A DNA stretch of 64,000 nt from Bradyrhizobium sp. AUGA SZCCT0283. Lineage in GTDB: Bacteria; Pseudomonadota; Alphaproteobacteria; Rhizobiales; Xanthobacteraceae. Positions within the stretch are counted from its first letter, which is position 1; each line of letters begins with the position of its first letter. The stretch spans positions 1 through 64,000 of the forward strand of contig NZ_JAFCLU010000019.1 of the NCBI RefSeq assembly GCF_018130385.1. Reading direction: 5' to 3'. The notes beneath the pieces are model-generated. The model saw nothing but the letters and a program-made list of their open reading frames with translations, did no database searches and was not told the origin of the DNA. Shown one piece after another: positions 26,317-35,822 of the stretch. Position numbers and translations under genes: made by a program.

Positions 26317-27102
26317 ATGAACCGCGAAGAACTGCCCCCGATTGAGCCCCCTGAGGAATCCCCCCCGGAACACCCTCGCGGGCTAATGGCCCGTTTCCGG
26401 AACTATTTTCTGACCGGACTGATTGTCGCAGGCCCGGTCGCGATCACGCTCTATCTGACCTGGTGGTTCGTGAACTGGGTCGACAATCTGGTCCGCCCGT
26501 TCGTGCCGACGGTCTACCGGCCGGAAACCTATCTGCCGTTCAGCGTGCCCGGTTCGGGGCTGGTCGTCGCGGTGGTCGCGCTGACGCTGCTCGGTTTCCT
26601 CACCGCCAACCTGATCGGGCGGACGCTGGTCGATCTCGGCGAGCGCCTGCTCGGGCGCATGCCGGTGGTGCGCGCGATCTATCGCGGCCTGAAGCAGGTG
26701 TTCGAGACGCTGTTCTCGGGCAAGGGGTCGAGCTTCCGCAAGGTCGGCCTGGTCGAGTTTCCCTCGCCGGGGATGTGGTCGATCGTCCTGATCTCGCAGT
26801 CGCCGAGCGTGAACATCGCCAGCCAGCTTCCCGGCGAGGAGGAGCATATCTCGGTTTTCCTGCCCTGCGCGCCGAACCCGACCACGGGTTTCTTCTTCTA
26901 CGTGCCGAAGAGCAAGATCATCGAAGTCGACATGAGCACCGAAGACGCCGCGACCCTGATCATGTCGGCGGGCGTGGTGCAGCCCGGCTCCGATCCGCAG
27001 AAGCGCAACGCCGCAGCATTGGCCGGCATGGCGAACGCGGCGCGCGTCGCCAACTCGGCAGCCGCACTGCAGCCGGCTCCCGCAAAGGTGAAGGTGGAGT
27101 AA
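26317..27102 (+). CDS. DUF502 family membrane protein
   Basis: A 261-residue protein with a Pro/Glu-rich cytoplasmic N-terminus and two membrane helices (FLTGLIVAGPVAITLYLTWW and GLVVAVVALTLLGFLTANLI). A conserved soluble domain follows, with MPVVRAIYRGLKQVFETLF and PNPTTGFFFYVPK, hallmarks of DUF502. The family is found across bacteria and in plant COV (continuous vascular ring) proteins; its biochemical role is unknown. The position after glmS is typical for this lineage. Confidence 0.85.
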   Translation: MNREELPPIEPPEESPPEHPRGLMARFRNYFLTGLIVAGPVAITLYLTWWFVNWVDNLVRPFVPTVYRPETYLPFSVPGSGLVVAVVALTLLGFLTANLIGRTLVDLGERLLGRMPVVRAIYRGLKQVFETLFSGKGSSFRKVGLVEFPSPGMWSIVLISQSPSVNIASQLPGEEEHISVFLPCAPNPTTGFFFYVPKSKIIEVDMSTEDAATLIMSAGVVQPGSDPQKRNAAALAGMANAARVANSAAALQPAPAKVKVE

Positions 27103-27123
27103 AGCGGGACGTTTCTCCGCCTT

Positions 27124-27196
27124 CATTGCGAGCGCAGCGAAGCAATCCATCTCGCGGCATAAAGAAAGAATGGATTGCTTCGCTGCGCTCGCAATG
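27124..27196. repeat. perfect 27-bp inverted repeat
   Basis: The arms at 27124-27150 and 27170-27196 are exact reverse complements (left arm starts CATTGCGAGCGCAGCGAAGC) with a 19-base spacer. A related but disrupted copy lies at 34343-34449. It sits between two plus-strand genes and could act as a terminator or mRNA stabiliser. Confidence 0.9.
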
Positions 27197-27218
27197 ACGG
27201 GATAGACAGGCTGAACTT

Positions 27219-28202
27219 ATGACGAAGAAAATCGAGGGAATCATTCCCGTGATGATCACGCCGTTTACGGAAAGCGGCGGGATCGACTATCCGGGTCTCG
27301 GCCGGCTGGTGGAATGGTACATCGATCATGGTTCGGACGCGCTGTTTGCGGTCTGCCAGTCCAGCGAGATGCAGTATCTCAGTCTCGACGAACGGGTTGA
27401 ACTCGCCGCTTTCGTCCGGAAAGCCGCCGCCGGCCGCGTGCCGGTGATCGCTTCCGGCCACATCAGCGAAAGCCTGGAGGACCAGCTTGCCGAACTGACC
27501 GCGATTGCCGCGACCGGCGTTGACGGCATGGTGCTCGTCACCAACCGTCTCGATGCCAAAAGGGAAGGCGGCAGCAAGTTCATCGACGATCTGAGCTGGC
27601 TGCTCGACCGGCTGCCGAAGCACATTCCCCTCGGGCTCTACGAATGCCCGGCGCCCCATCGCCGGCTGCTGACCGACGACGAACTGACGTTCTGCGCGGG
27701 CACCGGCCGCTTCGTCATCCTCAAGGACGTATCCTGCGACCTCGAAACGGTAAAGCGCCGGGTGGCGCTGACCAGGGGCACGCCGCTTGCCATCGTCAAC
27801 GCCAATGCGGCGATTGCCTATGCTGCGATGAAGGCCGGCTCGCGCGGCTTTACCGGCGTGTTCACGAACTTTCATCCCGATCTCTACAAGTGGCTGATGA
27901 CGGAGCATGCCAGCCATCCGGCACTGGCGGACGAACTCTCGGTCTACCTCGCACTGTCCGCGATGGCCGAGCCGATGGGCTATCCGAAGCTCGCAAAGCT
28001 CTACCACCAGCGTCTTGGCACGTTCTCTTGTACCGACAGCCGTGCCGTCATCTTCGATATCCACGAAAAATTCTGGGCGCTGGAGGCGTTGCTGGACAAG
28101 ATCGTCGAGGGCACCGAGCACTACCGGCGCCGCGTTGCTTACACTCGGGCGAGTTATCCCGCACCGATCAGCGGCACGGCTTCGTCGCGTTCATATAGAT
28201 AA
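27219..28202 (+). CDS. DapA/NanA-family class I aldolase-lyase
   Basis: A 327-residue TIM-barrel protein of the dihydrodipicolinate synthase family. GIIPVMITPFTESGGIDY is the usual N-terminus. GLYECPAPH carries the catalytic Tyr region, and FVILKDVS supplies the Schiff-base lysine about 30 residues later. FTGVFTNFHP replaces the typical glycine-rich loop. The substrate cannot be read from the sequence: it is not an obvious DapA because the N-terminal GT motif is altered, so a sugar-acid or keto-acid lyase is more likely. It is inserted between DUF502 and recG and overlaps the convergent recG 3' end by 49 bp. Confidence 0.8.
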   Translation: MTKKIEGIIPVMITPFTESGGIDYPGLGRLVEWYIDHGSDALFAVCQSSEMQYLSLDERVELAAFVRKAAAGRVPVIASGHISESLEDQLAELTAIAATGVDGMVLVTNRLDAKREGGSKFIDDLSWLLDRLPKHIPLGLYECPAPHRRLLTDDELTFCAGTGRFVILKDVSCDLETVKRRVALTRGTPLAIVNANAAIAYAAMKAGSRGFTGVFTNFHPDLYKWLMTEHASHPALADELSVYLALSAMAEPMGYPKLAKLYHQRLGTFSCTDSRAVIFDIHEKFWALEALLDKIVEGTEHYRRRVAYTRASYPAPISGTASSRSYR

Positions 28203-30262
28203 AGCAGGCAGCGCAGCGCCTCGCCGCGCTCGCCCTTGAGCTTTGGATTGTCCTTCATGATACGCAGCGCCTCGTCGCGGGCCTGCGTGATCAGTTGCGC
28301 GTGGACGTCGGAGCGGGCGATGCGATAGCCGGGCAGGCCGCTCTGGCGGATGCCGAGCACGTCGCCTTCGCCGCGCAGTTTCAGATCCTCCTCGGCAATT
28401 CGAAAACCATCGGTGGTCTCGCGGATCACCTTCAGCCGCGCCTTCGACATCTCGCCGAGCGGCTCCTTGTAGAGCAGCAGGCAGGTAGATGCCTCCGAGC
28501 CGCGCCCGATCCGGCCGCGCAACTGGTGCAATTGCGCGAGCCCGAAGCGCTCGGCGTTCTCGATCACCATGATGGTCGCGGCCGGAACGTCGACGCCGAC
28601 CTCGACCACCGTGGTCGCGACCAGCAGCCCGATCTCGTGGGCGGCGAATTGCGCCATCACGCGGTCCTTCTCCGTGCCCTTCATCTGCCCGTGGACGAGA
28701 CCAACCTTGTCGCCGAAGCGTTGCCGCAGCTTTTCAAACCGTTCCGTCGCGTTGGTGAGGTGCTCGGTGCCTTCGGCTTCCGATTCCTCCACCAGCGGGC
28801 AGATCCAGTAGACCAGCTTGCCGGCCTGCAGCGCGCGGCCGACGCCATCGGTCACCTCGTCGAGGCGGCTCATCGATATGGTGCGGGTTTCGATCGGCTG
28901 GCGGCCGGCCGGTTTTTCGCGCAGCTCGGAGACGTCCATGTCGCCGAAATAGGTGAGCACCAGCGTGCGGGGGATCGGCGTTGCGCTCAGCACCAGCACG
29001 TCAACCGCTTCGCCCTTGTTGGTGAGCGCGAGCCGTTCGCGCACGCCGAAGCGATGCTGCTCGTCGACCACGGCGAGCGCCAGCGCCTTGAAGATCACGT
29101 CGTCCTGGATCAGCGCATGGGTGCCGACCAGGAAGTCGACCTCGCCCGCTTCCAGCCGGCCTAAGATTTCGCGCCGCTCCTTGCCCTTCTCGCGGCCCGT
29201 CAGGATCGCCACGCGCAGGCCGGCGCGTTCGGCCAGCGGCGCGATGGTCTTGATATGCTGGCGGGCGAGGATTTCGGTCGGCGCCATCAGCGCAGCCTGC
29301 TTGCCGGCCTCGACGACCGCAGCGGCGGCGAGCAGGGCCACGACCGTCTTGCCGGAGCCGACGTCGCCCTGCAGCAGCCGCAGCATCCTAACCGGCTGGC
29401 GCAGATCCTCGGCGATGGCGGCGACCGCCTCGCGCTGCGAGGATGTGAGCGCGTAAGGAAGGGCGTCGATGATCTTGTGGCGCAGGTGGCCGTCGCCGGC
29501 ATTGCGGTCGCCGGCCGGACGCCGCAACTGCGCGCGCACCAGCGCCAGCGCCAGTTGGCCGGCCAAGAGTTCGTCGAAGGCAAGGCGCGACCAGAACCGG
29601 CCATCGGGCAGGATGTCGGTGAGTTCGAGCGGCACATGCACGCGGTTCAGCGCTTGGCTGATCGGCGGAAAGCTGCAGCGGCGAATGACTTCCGGGCTGA
29701 TCCACTCCGGTAATTCCGGCAGCTTTTGCAGCGCCTGCGCGATCGCGCGGCGCAGTGAGCCCAAAGCGAGGCCTTCCGTGAGGGGATAGACCGGGTCGAT
29801 GCCGCTGAGTTTTGCAAATCCGGCCTCGTCCACGACGCGGTCGGGATGCACGATCTGCGGGATGCCGTCATACATCTGCAGTGTGCCGGACACGTAGCGC
29901 TTCTCGCCGACCGGCAGCAGCTTTTCGACATAGCCGGGCTTGGCGCGGAAAAACGTCAGCACCACGTCACCGGTATCGTCCGAGGCATAGACGAGATAGG
30001 GCGCGCGGGAATTGCGCGGTGGCGGCGGCCGGTGGCGGTCCACGGTGACTTCCAGCGTCACCACGGTTCCCTGGACCGCCTCGCGAATCTTCGGCCGGGC
30101 CCGGCGGTCGATCACGCTGGCCGGCAGGTGTAGCAGCAGATCGACCAGCCGCGGCGTCTCATCGCGCCCCAGCAGATAGCGCAGCAATTTGTCCTGCTTT
30201 GGCCCGACGCCGGGAAGGCTCGTGACCAGCGCAAACAGCGGATTGAGCAGGGTGGGACGCAT
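28154..30262 (-). CDS. recG: ATP-dependent DNA helicase RecG
   Basis: A 702-residue SF2 helicase that reverses stalled forks and branch-migrates Holliday junctions. The N-terminal wedge (OB-fold) region is at about 60-170. Walker A is GDVGSGKTVVALL, the DExH-type motif is VVDEQHRFGVRER, motif III is LSATPIPRTL, and the C-terminal motif is QLRGRIGRG. Length is normal for the family. It converges on the lyase gene at its 3' end. Confidence 0.97.
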   Translation of the reverse strand: MRPTLLNPLFALVTSLPGVGPKQDKLLRYLLGRDETPRLVDLLLHLPASVIDRRARPKIREAVQGTVVTLEVTVDRHRPPPPRNSRAPYLVYASDDTGDVVLTFFRAKPGYVEKLLPVGEKRYVSGTLQMYDGIPQIVHPDRVVDEAGFAKLSGIDPVYPLTEGLALGSLRRAIAQALQKLPELPEWISPEVIRRCSFPPISQALNRVHVPLELTDILPDGRFWSRLAFDELLAGQLALALVRAQLRRPAGDRNAGDGHLRHKIIDALPYALTSSQREAVAAIAEDLRQPVRMLRLLQGDVGSGKTVVALLAAAAVVEAGKQAALMAPTEILARQHIKTIAPLAERAGLRVAILTGREKGKERREILGRLEAGEVDFLVGTHALIQDDVIFKALALAVVDEQHRFGVRERLALTNKGEAVDVLVLSATPIPRTLVLTYFGDMDVSELREKPAGRQPIETRTISMSRLDEVTDGVGRALQAGKLVYWICPLVEESEAEGTEHLTNATERFEKLRQRFGDKVGLVHGQMKGTEKDRVMAQFAAHEIGLLVATTVVEVGVDVPAATIMVIENAERFGLAQLHQLRGRIGRGSEASTCLLLYKEPLGEMSKARLKVIRETTDGFRIAEEDLKLRGEGDVLGIRQSGLPGYRIARSDVHAQLITQARDEALRIMKDNPKLKGERGEALRCLLYLYERDEAVPLIGAG

Positions 30263-30286
30263 CGGGAGACTTAAATCCGTTTTCGG

Positions 30287-30418
30287 TCGTCATGCCCGGG
30301 CTTGTCCCGGGCATCCACGCCTTTTTTATCCCGTATTGAGGTCAAGACGTGGATGGCCGGGCATAGGCGAGCGGAAGCGACACCGTCCTTCGGACGGCTG
30401 TGCCCGGCCATGACGAGC
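30287..30418. repeat. composite palindromic repeat
   Basis: Contains CATGCCCGGGCTTGTCCCGGGCATCC as an inner hairpin, GTGGATGGCCGGGCA further on, and ends with TGCCCGGCCATGACGA, so the outer ends are also complementary. It lies in the divergent recG/sdhE intergenic region. This family is common in Bradyrhizobium. Confidence 0.75.
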
Positions 30419-30519
30419 ATTTGCGCAGACAACAAGGGCTGACATTCGTCATTCCCGCCGCTATATCAACCCCGCCCGGCATCACGTCCGGGCTTTTGGC
30501 GTTGGATGGGATTGCCACA

Positions 30520-30810
30520 ATGACGGGTACGACACGATCAAGCGGTGGCCTCGACGACCGCCGCAAGCGGCTTTTGTTCCGCTGCTGGCATCGCGGTACC
30601 CGCGAGATGGATCTCATCCTCGGCCGCTTTGCGGATGCCGAGATATCGGGCTTGAGCGATGACGAGCTGTCGGACCTCGAACGCCTGATCGAGGTGCCCG
30701 ATCCCGATCTCTATGCCGCCCTGATCGGCGACACGCCGCTTGCGCCGGAATATGCCGGCCTGCTGTTTGACCGCATCAAGGCGTTTCGCGCCGTGGATCA
30801 CGACGCATGA
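30520..30810 (+). CDS. sdhE: FAD assembly factor SdhE
   Basis: Started at the ATG at 30520, 96 residues. The RGTREMDLILGRF segment is the RGxxE motif of SdhE/YgfY (DUF339), which promotes covalent FAD attachment to the succinate dehydrogenase flavoprotein. Size is normal. The stop overlaps the mfd start (ATGA at 30807-30810), so the two are translationally coupled, a linkage common in alphaproteobacteria. Confidence 0.9.
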   Translation: MTGTTRSSGGLDDRRKRLLFRCWHRGTREMDLILGRFADAEISGLSDDELSDLERLIEVPDPDLYAALIGDTPLAPEYAGLLFDRIKAFRAVDHDA

Positions 30811-33800
30811 AGGCGCCTGTCAAATCGCCTGCCGCGCTGCTGGCCCCCGGCCGTGCGCTGACCTTTGCCAACGTTGCCGAAGGCGCCGAGGGGCTGGTCG
30901 TATCCGATCTTGCCCGCGCGGTGGCGGCACGACCAAAACCGCCGGCGGTGAGCCTTGCCGTGGTCTGCCGCGACGGTCCGCGCATGCAGCAGCTGGCGCG
31001 GGCGCTGGAATTCTTTGCCCCCGATTTGCCCGTGATGCAGTTTCCGGCCTGGGACTGCCAGCCCTATGACCGGGTGTCGCCGCATGGCGGCATCCTGGCG
31101 CAGCGCCTGACCACGCTGGCGCGGCTGTCGCGCCTGCAGGGCAGTGACAAGCCGCTGATCGTGCTCACCACCGTCAACGCCATCGTGCAGCGCGTGCCGG
31201 CCCGCGAGGTGGTGGCGGCGCAGGCGCTGTCGGTGGCGCCCGGCCATGTCGTGCCGATGGACTCGATCGTGGCCTGGCTGGAGCACAATGGCTACAACCG
31301 CTCGTCGACCGTGCGCGAACCCGGCGAATACGCCGTGCGCGGCGGTATCCTCGATCTGTTTCCGGCCGGTCTCGACCAGCCCGTGCGGTTCGACTTCTTC
31401 GGCGACTCTCTTGAATCGATCCGCACTTTCGACGCGGAAACCCAGCGCACGCTGCTCGACATGCGCGCGCTCGATCTGGTTCCGGTCTCGGAATTCCAGC
31501 TCGTCACCGAAACCATCCGCCGCTTTCGCATGGGCTATGTCGCGACCTTCGGCGCGCCGCAGCGCGACGATCTGCTCTATGAAGCCGTTAGCGAAGGCCG
31601 CCGCCATCCCGGCATGGAGCATTGGCTGCCGCTGTTCCAGGAGCGGATGGATACACTGTTCGACTACCTCGACGGCGCGCCGGTTGTGATCGAGCCGCAG
31701 GGCGAGGATGCCGCCCGCGAACGGTTCAAGCAGATCGCGGACTATTACGAGGCGAGGCGCGAGGCGCTGGAACATCCGGGCGGTGGCGCGATCTACAAGC
31801 CGTTGCCGCCGGATCGGCTCTATCTCACTGAACAGGAATGGACGGCGCGGCTCAACGAAACTGCTTTGGCACGGCTCACGCCATTTGCGGTCCCCGACGG
31901 GGGCGGGGACGTGTTCGACGCCGGCGCGCGGCAGGGCCGCAATTTCACGCCCGAGCGCGCCGACGGTTCGGTCAACGTGTTCGAAGCCGTGGTGGCGCAC
32001 GTGCTGGCGTTGCAGGCGCAACGCAAGAAGGTGGTGATCACGCTGTGGAGCGAAGGCTCCCGCGACCGCATGGGCAGCATGCTGCGCGACCACAAGCTCG
32101 CCAATCTCACCAGCGTCAACGCCTGGCGCACGGTACAGGCGACGCCGCGTAACGAGGCCATGCTGGCGGTTGTCGGCATGGAGAGCGGTTTCGAGACCGA
32201 CGAATTCGCCGTCATCAGCGAACAGGATATCCTCGGCGACCGCCTGGTGCGGCCGCGCAAATCGAGCCGCAAGCTCGATAACTTCATCTCTGAGGTCACG
32301 AGCCTCGCGACCGGCGATCTCGTCGTCCATGTCGAGCACGGCATCGGACGCTTTGTCGGATTGCAGACCATCGAGGTCGGCGGCGCGCCGCATGACTGTC
32401 TCGAATTGCATTATGCCGCCGAAACAAAACTGTTCCTGCCGGTCGAGAACATCGAACTGCTGTCGCGCTACGGCTCCGATCACGCCAATGTCGAGCTCGA
32501 CCGGCTGGGCGGCGGCGGCTGGCAGGCGCGCAAGGCGAAGCTCAAGAACCGCATCCGCGAGATTGCCGGCGAGCTGATCAAGATCGCGGCCGAGCGGCAC
32601 CTGCACGAAGCGCCGAAAATGCCGGTGCAGCCGCATGTCTATGACGAGTTCTGCGCGCGCTTCCCCTATGAGGAGACTGAGGACCAGTTAGGAGCCATCA
32701 CGTCGACGCTGAAGGACCTCGAAAGCGGCCGGCCCATGGACCGGCTGATCTGCGGCGACGTCGGCTTCGGCAAGACCGAGGTGGCGCTGCGCGCGGCGTT
32801 TGCGGTCGCGCTCGACGGCAAGCAGGTCGCCGTCGTGGTGCCGACCACGCTGCTGGCACGGCAGCACAGCAAGAATTTTGCCGAACGTTTTCGCGGGTTT
32901 CCCGTCAATGTCGCGCAAGCCTCCCGCCTGATCCCGGCCAAGGAGCTGACGCAGGTCAAGAAGGGGCTCGCCGAAGGGAATGTCGACATCGTGGTCGGCA
33001 CCCACGCGCTGCTCGGCAAGTCGATCAAGTTCAGGGATCTGGGGCTTCTGATCGTCGACGAGGAACAGCATTTTGGCGTCAGCCACAAGGAACGGCTGAA
33101 GCAACTTCGTGCCCAGGTGCATGTGCTGACGCTGAGCGCCACGCCGATCCCGCGTACGCTGCAGTTGGCGCTGACCGGCGTACGCGATCTCTCGATCATC
33201 GCTTCGCCCCCGGTCGATCGCCTCGCGGTGCGCACCTTCGTGGCGCCGCATGATCCGCTGATGATCCGTGAGGCGCTGCTGCGCGAACGCTACCGCGGCG
33301 GGCAGGCGTTCTACGTCGTGCCGCGGATCGAGGACCTCGCCGGCGTCAAGGATTTTCTCGACAAGAACGTGCCGGAGATGAAGGTCGCCGTCGCCCACGG
33401 CCAGATGCCACCGACCGTGATCGAAGACATCATGTCGGCGTTCTATGACGGCAAATACGACATCCTGCTCTCGACCACGATCATTGAGTCCGGCCTCGAT
33501 ATTCCCACCGCCAACACGCTGATCGTGCACCGCGCCGACATGTTCGGGCTGGCGCAGCTCTATCAGTTGCGCGGCCGGGTGGGGCGCTCAAAACTGCGGG
33601 CGTATGCGCTGTTCACGCTGCCGGCGCAGCAGAAGATCACCGCCCAGGCCGAGCGGCGGCTGAAGGTGCTGCAGTCGCTGGAAACGCTGGGCGCGGGCTT
33701 CCAGCTCGCCTCGCACGACCTCGACATCCGTGGCGCCGGCAATCTGCTCGGCGAAGAGCAGTCCGGCCATATCAAGGAAGTCGGCTTCGAGCTCTATCAA

Positions 33801-34325
33801 TCGATGCTGGAGGAGGCGATCCTCAACCTCAAGGCCGGCGTGGCGGAGCCTGCCGCCGATCGCTGGTCGCCGCAGATCACCATCGGCATGCCGGTGCTGA
33901 TCCCCGAGGATTACGTCAACGACCTCGCGGTGCGGCTGTCGCTGTACCGGCGGCTCGCCGATCTCGAGACCGACGAGGAGATCGACAATTTCGCCGCCGA
34001 AATGCGCGACCGCTTCGGCGTGCTGCCGGACGAAGTCCGATACCTCTTCAAGGTCGCGGCCATCAAGGCCTATTGCCGCAGAGCCAATGTCGAGAAGGTC
34101 GATGCCGGACCGAAGGGCGCGGTCATCACCTTCCGCGAGAACAAGTTCGCGCAGCCGGACCGGCTGGTGTTCTTCATCCGCCAGCATGGCCAGGCCGCCA
34201 AGGTGCGGCCCGACATGAAGGTGGTGTTCCTGCAGACATGGAAGACGCCGGAAGAGCGTCTGATGGGCACGACCGAGATCTTGCGGCAACTCGCCAATCT
34301 CGCGGAGAGCAAAAAGGCGGCGTAG
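30807..34325 (+). CDS. mfd: transcription-repair coupling factor Mfd
   Basis: A 1172-residue protein that displaces RNA polymerase stalled at DNA lesions and recruits UvrA. The N-terminal UvrB-like module contains QFPAWDCQPYDRVSPHG. An RNA-polymerase-interacting domain follows at about 480-560 (LVVHVEHGIGRFVGL). The RecG-like SF2 motor has Walker A GDVGFGKTEVALRAA, DEEQHFG and LSATPIPRTLQLAL, and the relay TRG motif comes after QLRGRVGRS. The C-terminal D7 domain is present. The start overlaps sdhE. Confidence 0.97.
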   Translation: MKAPVKSPAALLAPGRALTFANVAEGAEGLVVSDLARAVAARPKPPAVSLAVVCRDGPRMQQLARALEFFAPDLPVMQFPAWDCQPYDRVSPHGGILAQRLTTLARLSRLQGSDKPLIVLTTVNAIVQRVPAREVVAAQALSVAPGHVVPMDSIVAWLEHNGYNRSSTVREPGEYAVRGGILDLFPAGLDQPVRFDFFGDSLESIRTFDAETQRTLLDMRALDLVPVSEFQLVTETIRRFRMGYVATFGAPQRDDLLYEAVSEGRRHPGMEHWLPLFQERMDTLFDYLDGAPVVIEPQGEDAARERFKQIADYYEARREALEHPGGGAIYKPLPPDRLYLTEQEWTARLNETALARLTPFAVPDGGGDVFDAGARQGRNFTPERADGSVNVFEAVVAHVLALQAQRKKVVITLWSEGSRDRMGSMLRDHKLANLTSVNAWRTVQATPRNEAMLAVVGMESGFETDEFAVISEQDILGDRLVRPRKSSRKLDNFISEVTSLATGDLVVHVEHGIGRFVGLQTIEVGGAPHDCLELHYAAETKLFLPVENIELLSRYGSDHANVELDRLGGGGWQARKAKLKNRIREIAGELIKIAAERHLHEAPKMPVQPHVYDEFCARFPYEETEDQLGAITSTLKDLESGRPMDRLICGDVGFGKTEVALRAAFAVALDGKQVAVVVPTTLLARQHSKNFAERFRGFPVNVAQASRLIPAKELTQVKKGLAEGNVDIVVGTHALLGKSIKFRDLGLLIVDEEQHFGVSHKERLKQLRAQVHVLTLSATPIPRTLQLALTGVRDLSIIASPPVDRLAVRTFVAPHDPLMIREALLRERYRGGQAFYVVPRIEDLAGVKDFLDKNVPEMKVAVAHGQMPPTVIEDIMSAFYDGKYDILLSTTIIESGLDIPTANTLIVHRADMFGLAQLYQLRGRVGRSKLRAYALFTLPAQQKITAQAERRLKVLQSLETLGAGFQLASHDLDIRGAGNLLGEEQSGHIKEVGFELYQSMLEEAILNLKAGVAEPAADRWSPQITIGMPVLIPEDYVNDLAVRLSLYRRLADLETDEEIDNFAAEMRDRFGVLPDEVRYLFKVAAIKAYCRRANVEKVDAGPKGAVITFRENKFAQPDRLVFFIRQHGQAAKVRPDMKVVFLQTWKTPEERLMGTTEILRQLANLAESKKAA

Positions 34326-34342
34326 CGCAGTTCTATCCACGT

Positions 34343-34449
34343 CATTGCCTGCGACAAACGCGAAGCGTTTGCGCAAGGGAGCGAAGCGACGAAGCAATCC
34401 ATTCTTCCTCACGGGCGGAGGGATGGATTGCTTCGCTACGCTCGCAATG
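34343..34449. repeat. palindromic repeat related to 27124-27196
   Basis: The right arm (ending CTCGCAATG at 34449) is nearly identical to the right arm at 27170-27196. The left arm carries an internal insertion, CAAACGC-GAA-GCGTTTG, that itself forms a hairpin. It lies just after mfd, where it may also help termination. Confidence 0.8.
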
Positions 34450-34475
34450 ACGGGATAATTGGCGCCTGGGCCGCT

Positions 34476-35732
34476 TCACGACGCCGCGCGATGCGCCACT
34501 TCCTCGAGCCGCGACCGCAATGACTTTGCGGAATCGTTCGGCAGCAGCGTTGCGACCGTGACGGCCGGCTCCGATCGCGTGTCGCGTTGGCCGTGGCTGG
34601 TATGGCGCATCACGCTCGACAGTCGCCGCGCTACGGTGTGCGCCGTCTTCAGGTCGGTTTCGGCAAAGACCACGACGACCGAGCCGTCTTCCTCGGCGAC
34701 ACCGAAATCCATTCGCCGCATCAGGCGGCTGATGATCCGCGCGCCGTCGAACTGGGCGCGCGGATGTTCGGGATCGAACGCAAAGCGTGCGACCGACAAT
34801 CCGCCGCCGCGTTGCTGCGTCTGGTAGATGGCGCTGGCAAAGTCGCGCTCGAAGGCTTCCCGGGTGAGCAGGCCGGTCCGCGCGTCGATCAGGCCGTCGG
34901 CGTCGATGGCCTTCAGCGTCCGGCTCAGATGCGCTTCGAAGGCATGCTGGCGAACCAGCGGCAGCACCGTCGCGACCACCTGGCCGGCGTCGTCGGAGAC
35001 GACCTCGAGGTTCGGCAGATCGTAGGCCGGCGCCAGATCGCCTGCCGTCACGACGACGGGAAGGTTGCGGAAACGGGCGTCCTCCGTCAGCACGGTGAGG
35101 AAGGCGTCGATCACGCGCGGGCTGAAGCCTTCGCCGAGCACGATGCCGTCGATGTCCCTGACGTTGAGATGCTTCGCAGCCGCCTCGATCGAGAGCGCGC
35201 CGACCACGCCGGTGCGCTCGCCAAGCGCGACCGACAATGTCGGATAGGCGCCGCCGCGGCCGATCAGCAGCACGGTAGCGTCGCGCGCCGGATCGACATG
35301 CGACAGCGCTATCGGCGTTGCCGGCACCACCCGGCGCATCACGGTCGCATGCAACGAGCGTACGCGCAGCGCGGCACGCAGGCGGGCCGCCAGGCGGTCG
35401 GAGCCGTCTTGGGTTTGCGAGGTTTGGGTTTGCGAGATTTGGCCCTGAAAGAAGGGAATGACGTTGTCCGGATGCGGGACACGCGGGTCCACCGCGATCA
35501 GCGGCAGATAAGGCTGGCGTGCCGCAACCCGCGCTGCCAGTTCCGCCAGCCCGGCGGCATCGGCGTCGGCGGTTGCAGCCAGCACGGCGGCCGGTTGCAC
35601 CTGTTCGACGGCCCGCACCGCGTCCGCCCACTCGGTCTCGACCACCGGAAACAGCCTCGCGAGGTCGAGCGTGGCGGCAAAGGACGGCCGTCTCGCGGTC
35701 GAGACGACGAGGATCGGACCTTGCTGGGACAT
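34476..35732 (-). CDS. response-regulator-like protein with degenerate GGDEF domain
   Basis: Started at the ATG at 35732, 418 residues (MSQQGPILVV...); a TTG at 35771 is an alternative. Residues about 1-100 and 140-260 are alpha/beta and resemble two receiver-like domains without clear phospho-acceptor motifs. Residues about 270-410 resemble a GGDEF domain (DARTGLLTREAFERDFASAI), but the GG[DE]EF active-site loop is replaced by FGVAEEDGSV, so diguanylate cyclase activity is unlikely. A role as an inactive sensor or partner protein is inferred. It stands alone, convergent with mfd. Confidence 0.7.
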   Translation of the reverse strand: MSQQGPILVVSTARRPSFAATLDLARLFPVVETEWADAVRAVEQVQPAAVLAATADADAAGLAELAARVAARQPYLPLIAVDPRVPHPDNVIPFFQGQISQTQTSQTQDGSDRLAARLRAALRVRSLHATVMRRVVPATPIALSHVDPARDATVLLIGRGGAYPTLSVALGERTGVVGALSIEAAAKHLNVRDIDGIVLGEGFSPRVIDAFLTVLTEDARFRNLPVVVTAGDLAPAYDLPNLEVVSDDAGQVVATVLPLVRQHAFEAHLSRTLKAIDADGLIDARTGLLTREAFERDFASAIYQTQQRGGGLSVARFAFDPEHPRAQFDGARIISRLMRRMDFGVAEEDGSVVVVFAETDLKTAHTVARRLSSVMRHTSHGQRDTRSEPAVTVATLLPNDSAKSLRSRLEEVAHRAAS

Positions 35733-35822
35733 CTTTGGAACTCGGGTCAGGCGCGCATCTGGAACCCGCAAACCTAGTTTGAGCCGCTTAATGCGGCGTC
35801 AACGCCGGGCTGAAGGAGGCTC

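Noticed and set aside
30798-32636. 612-codon minus-strand frame opposite mfd
   Set aside because: Antisense shadow of a conserved housekeeping gene.
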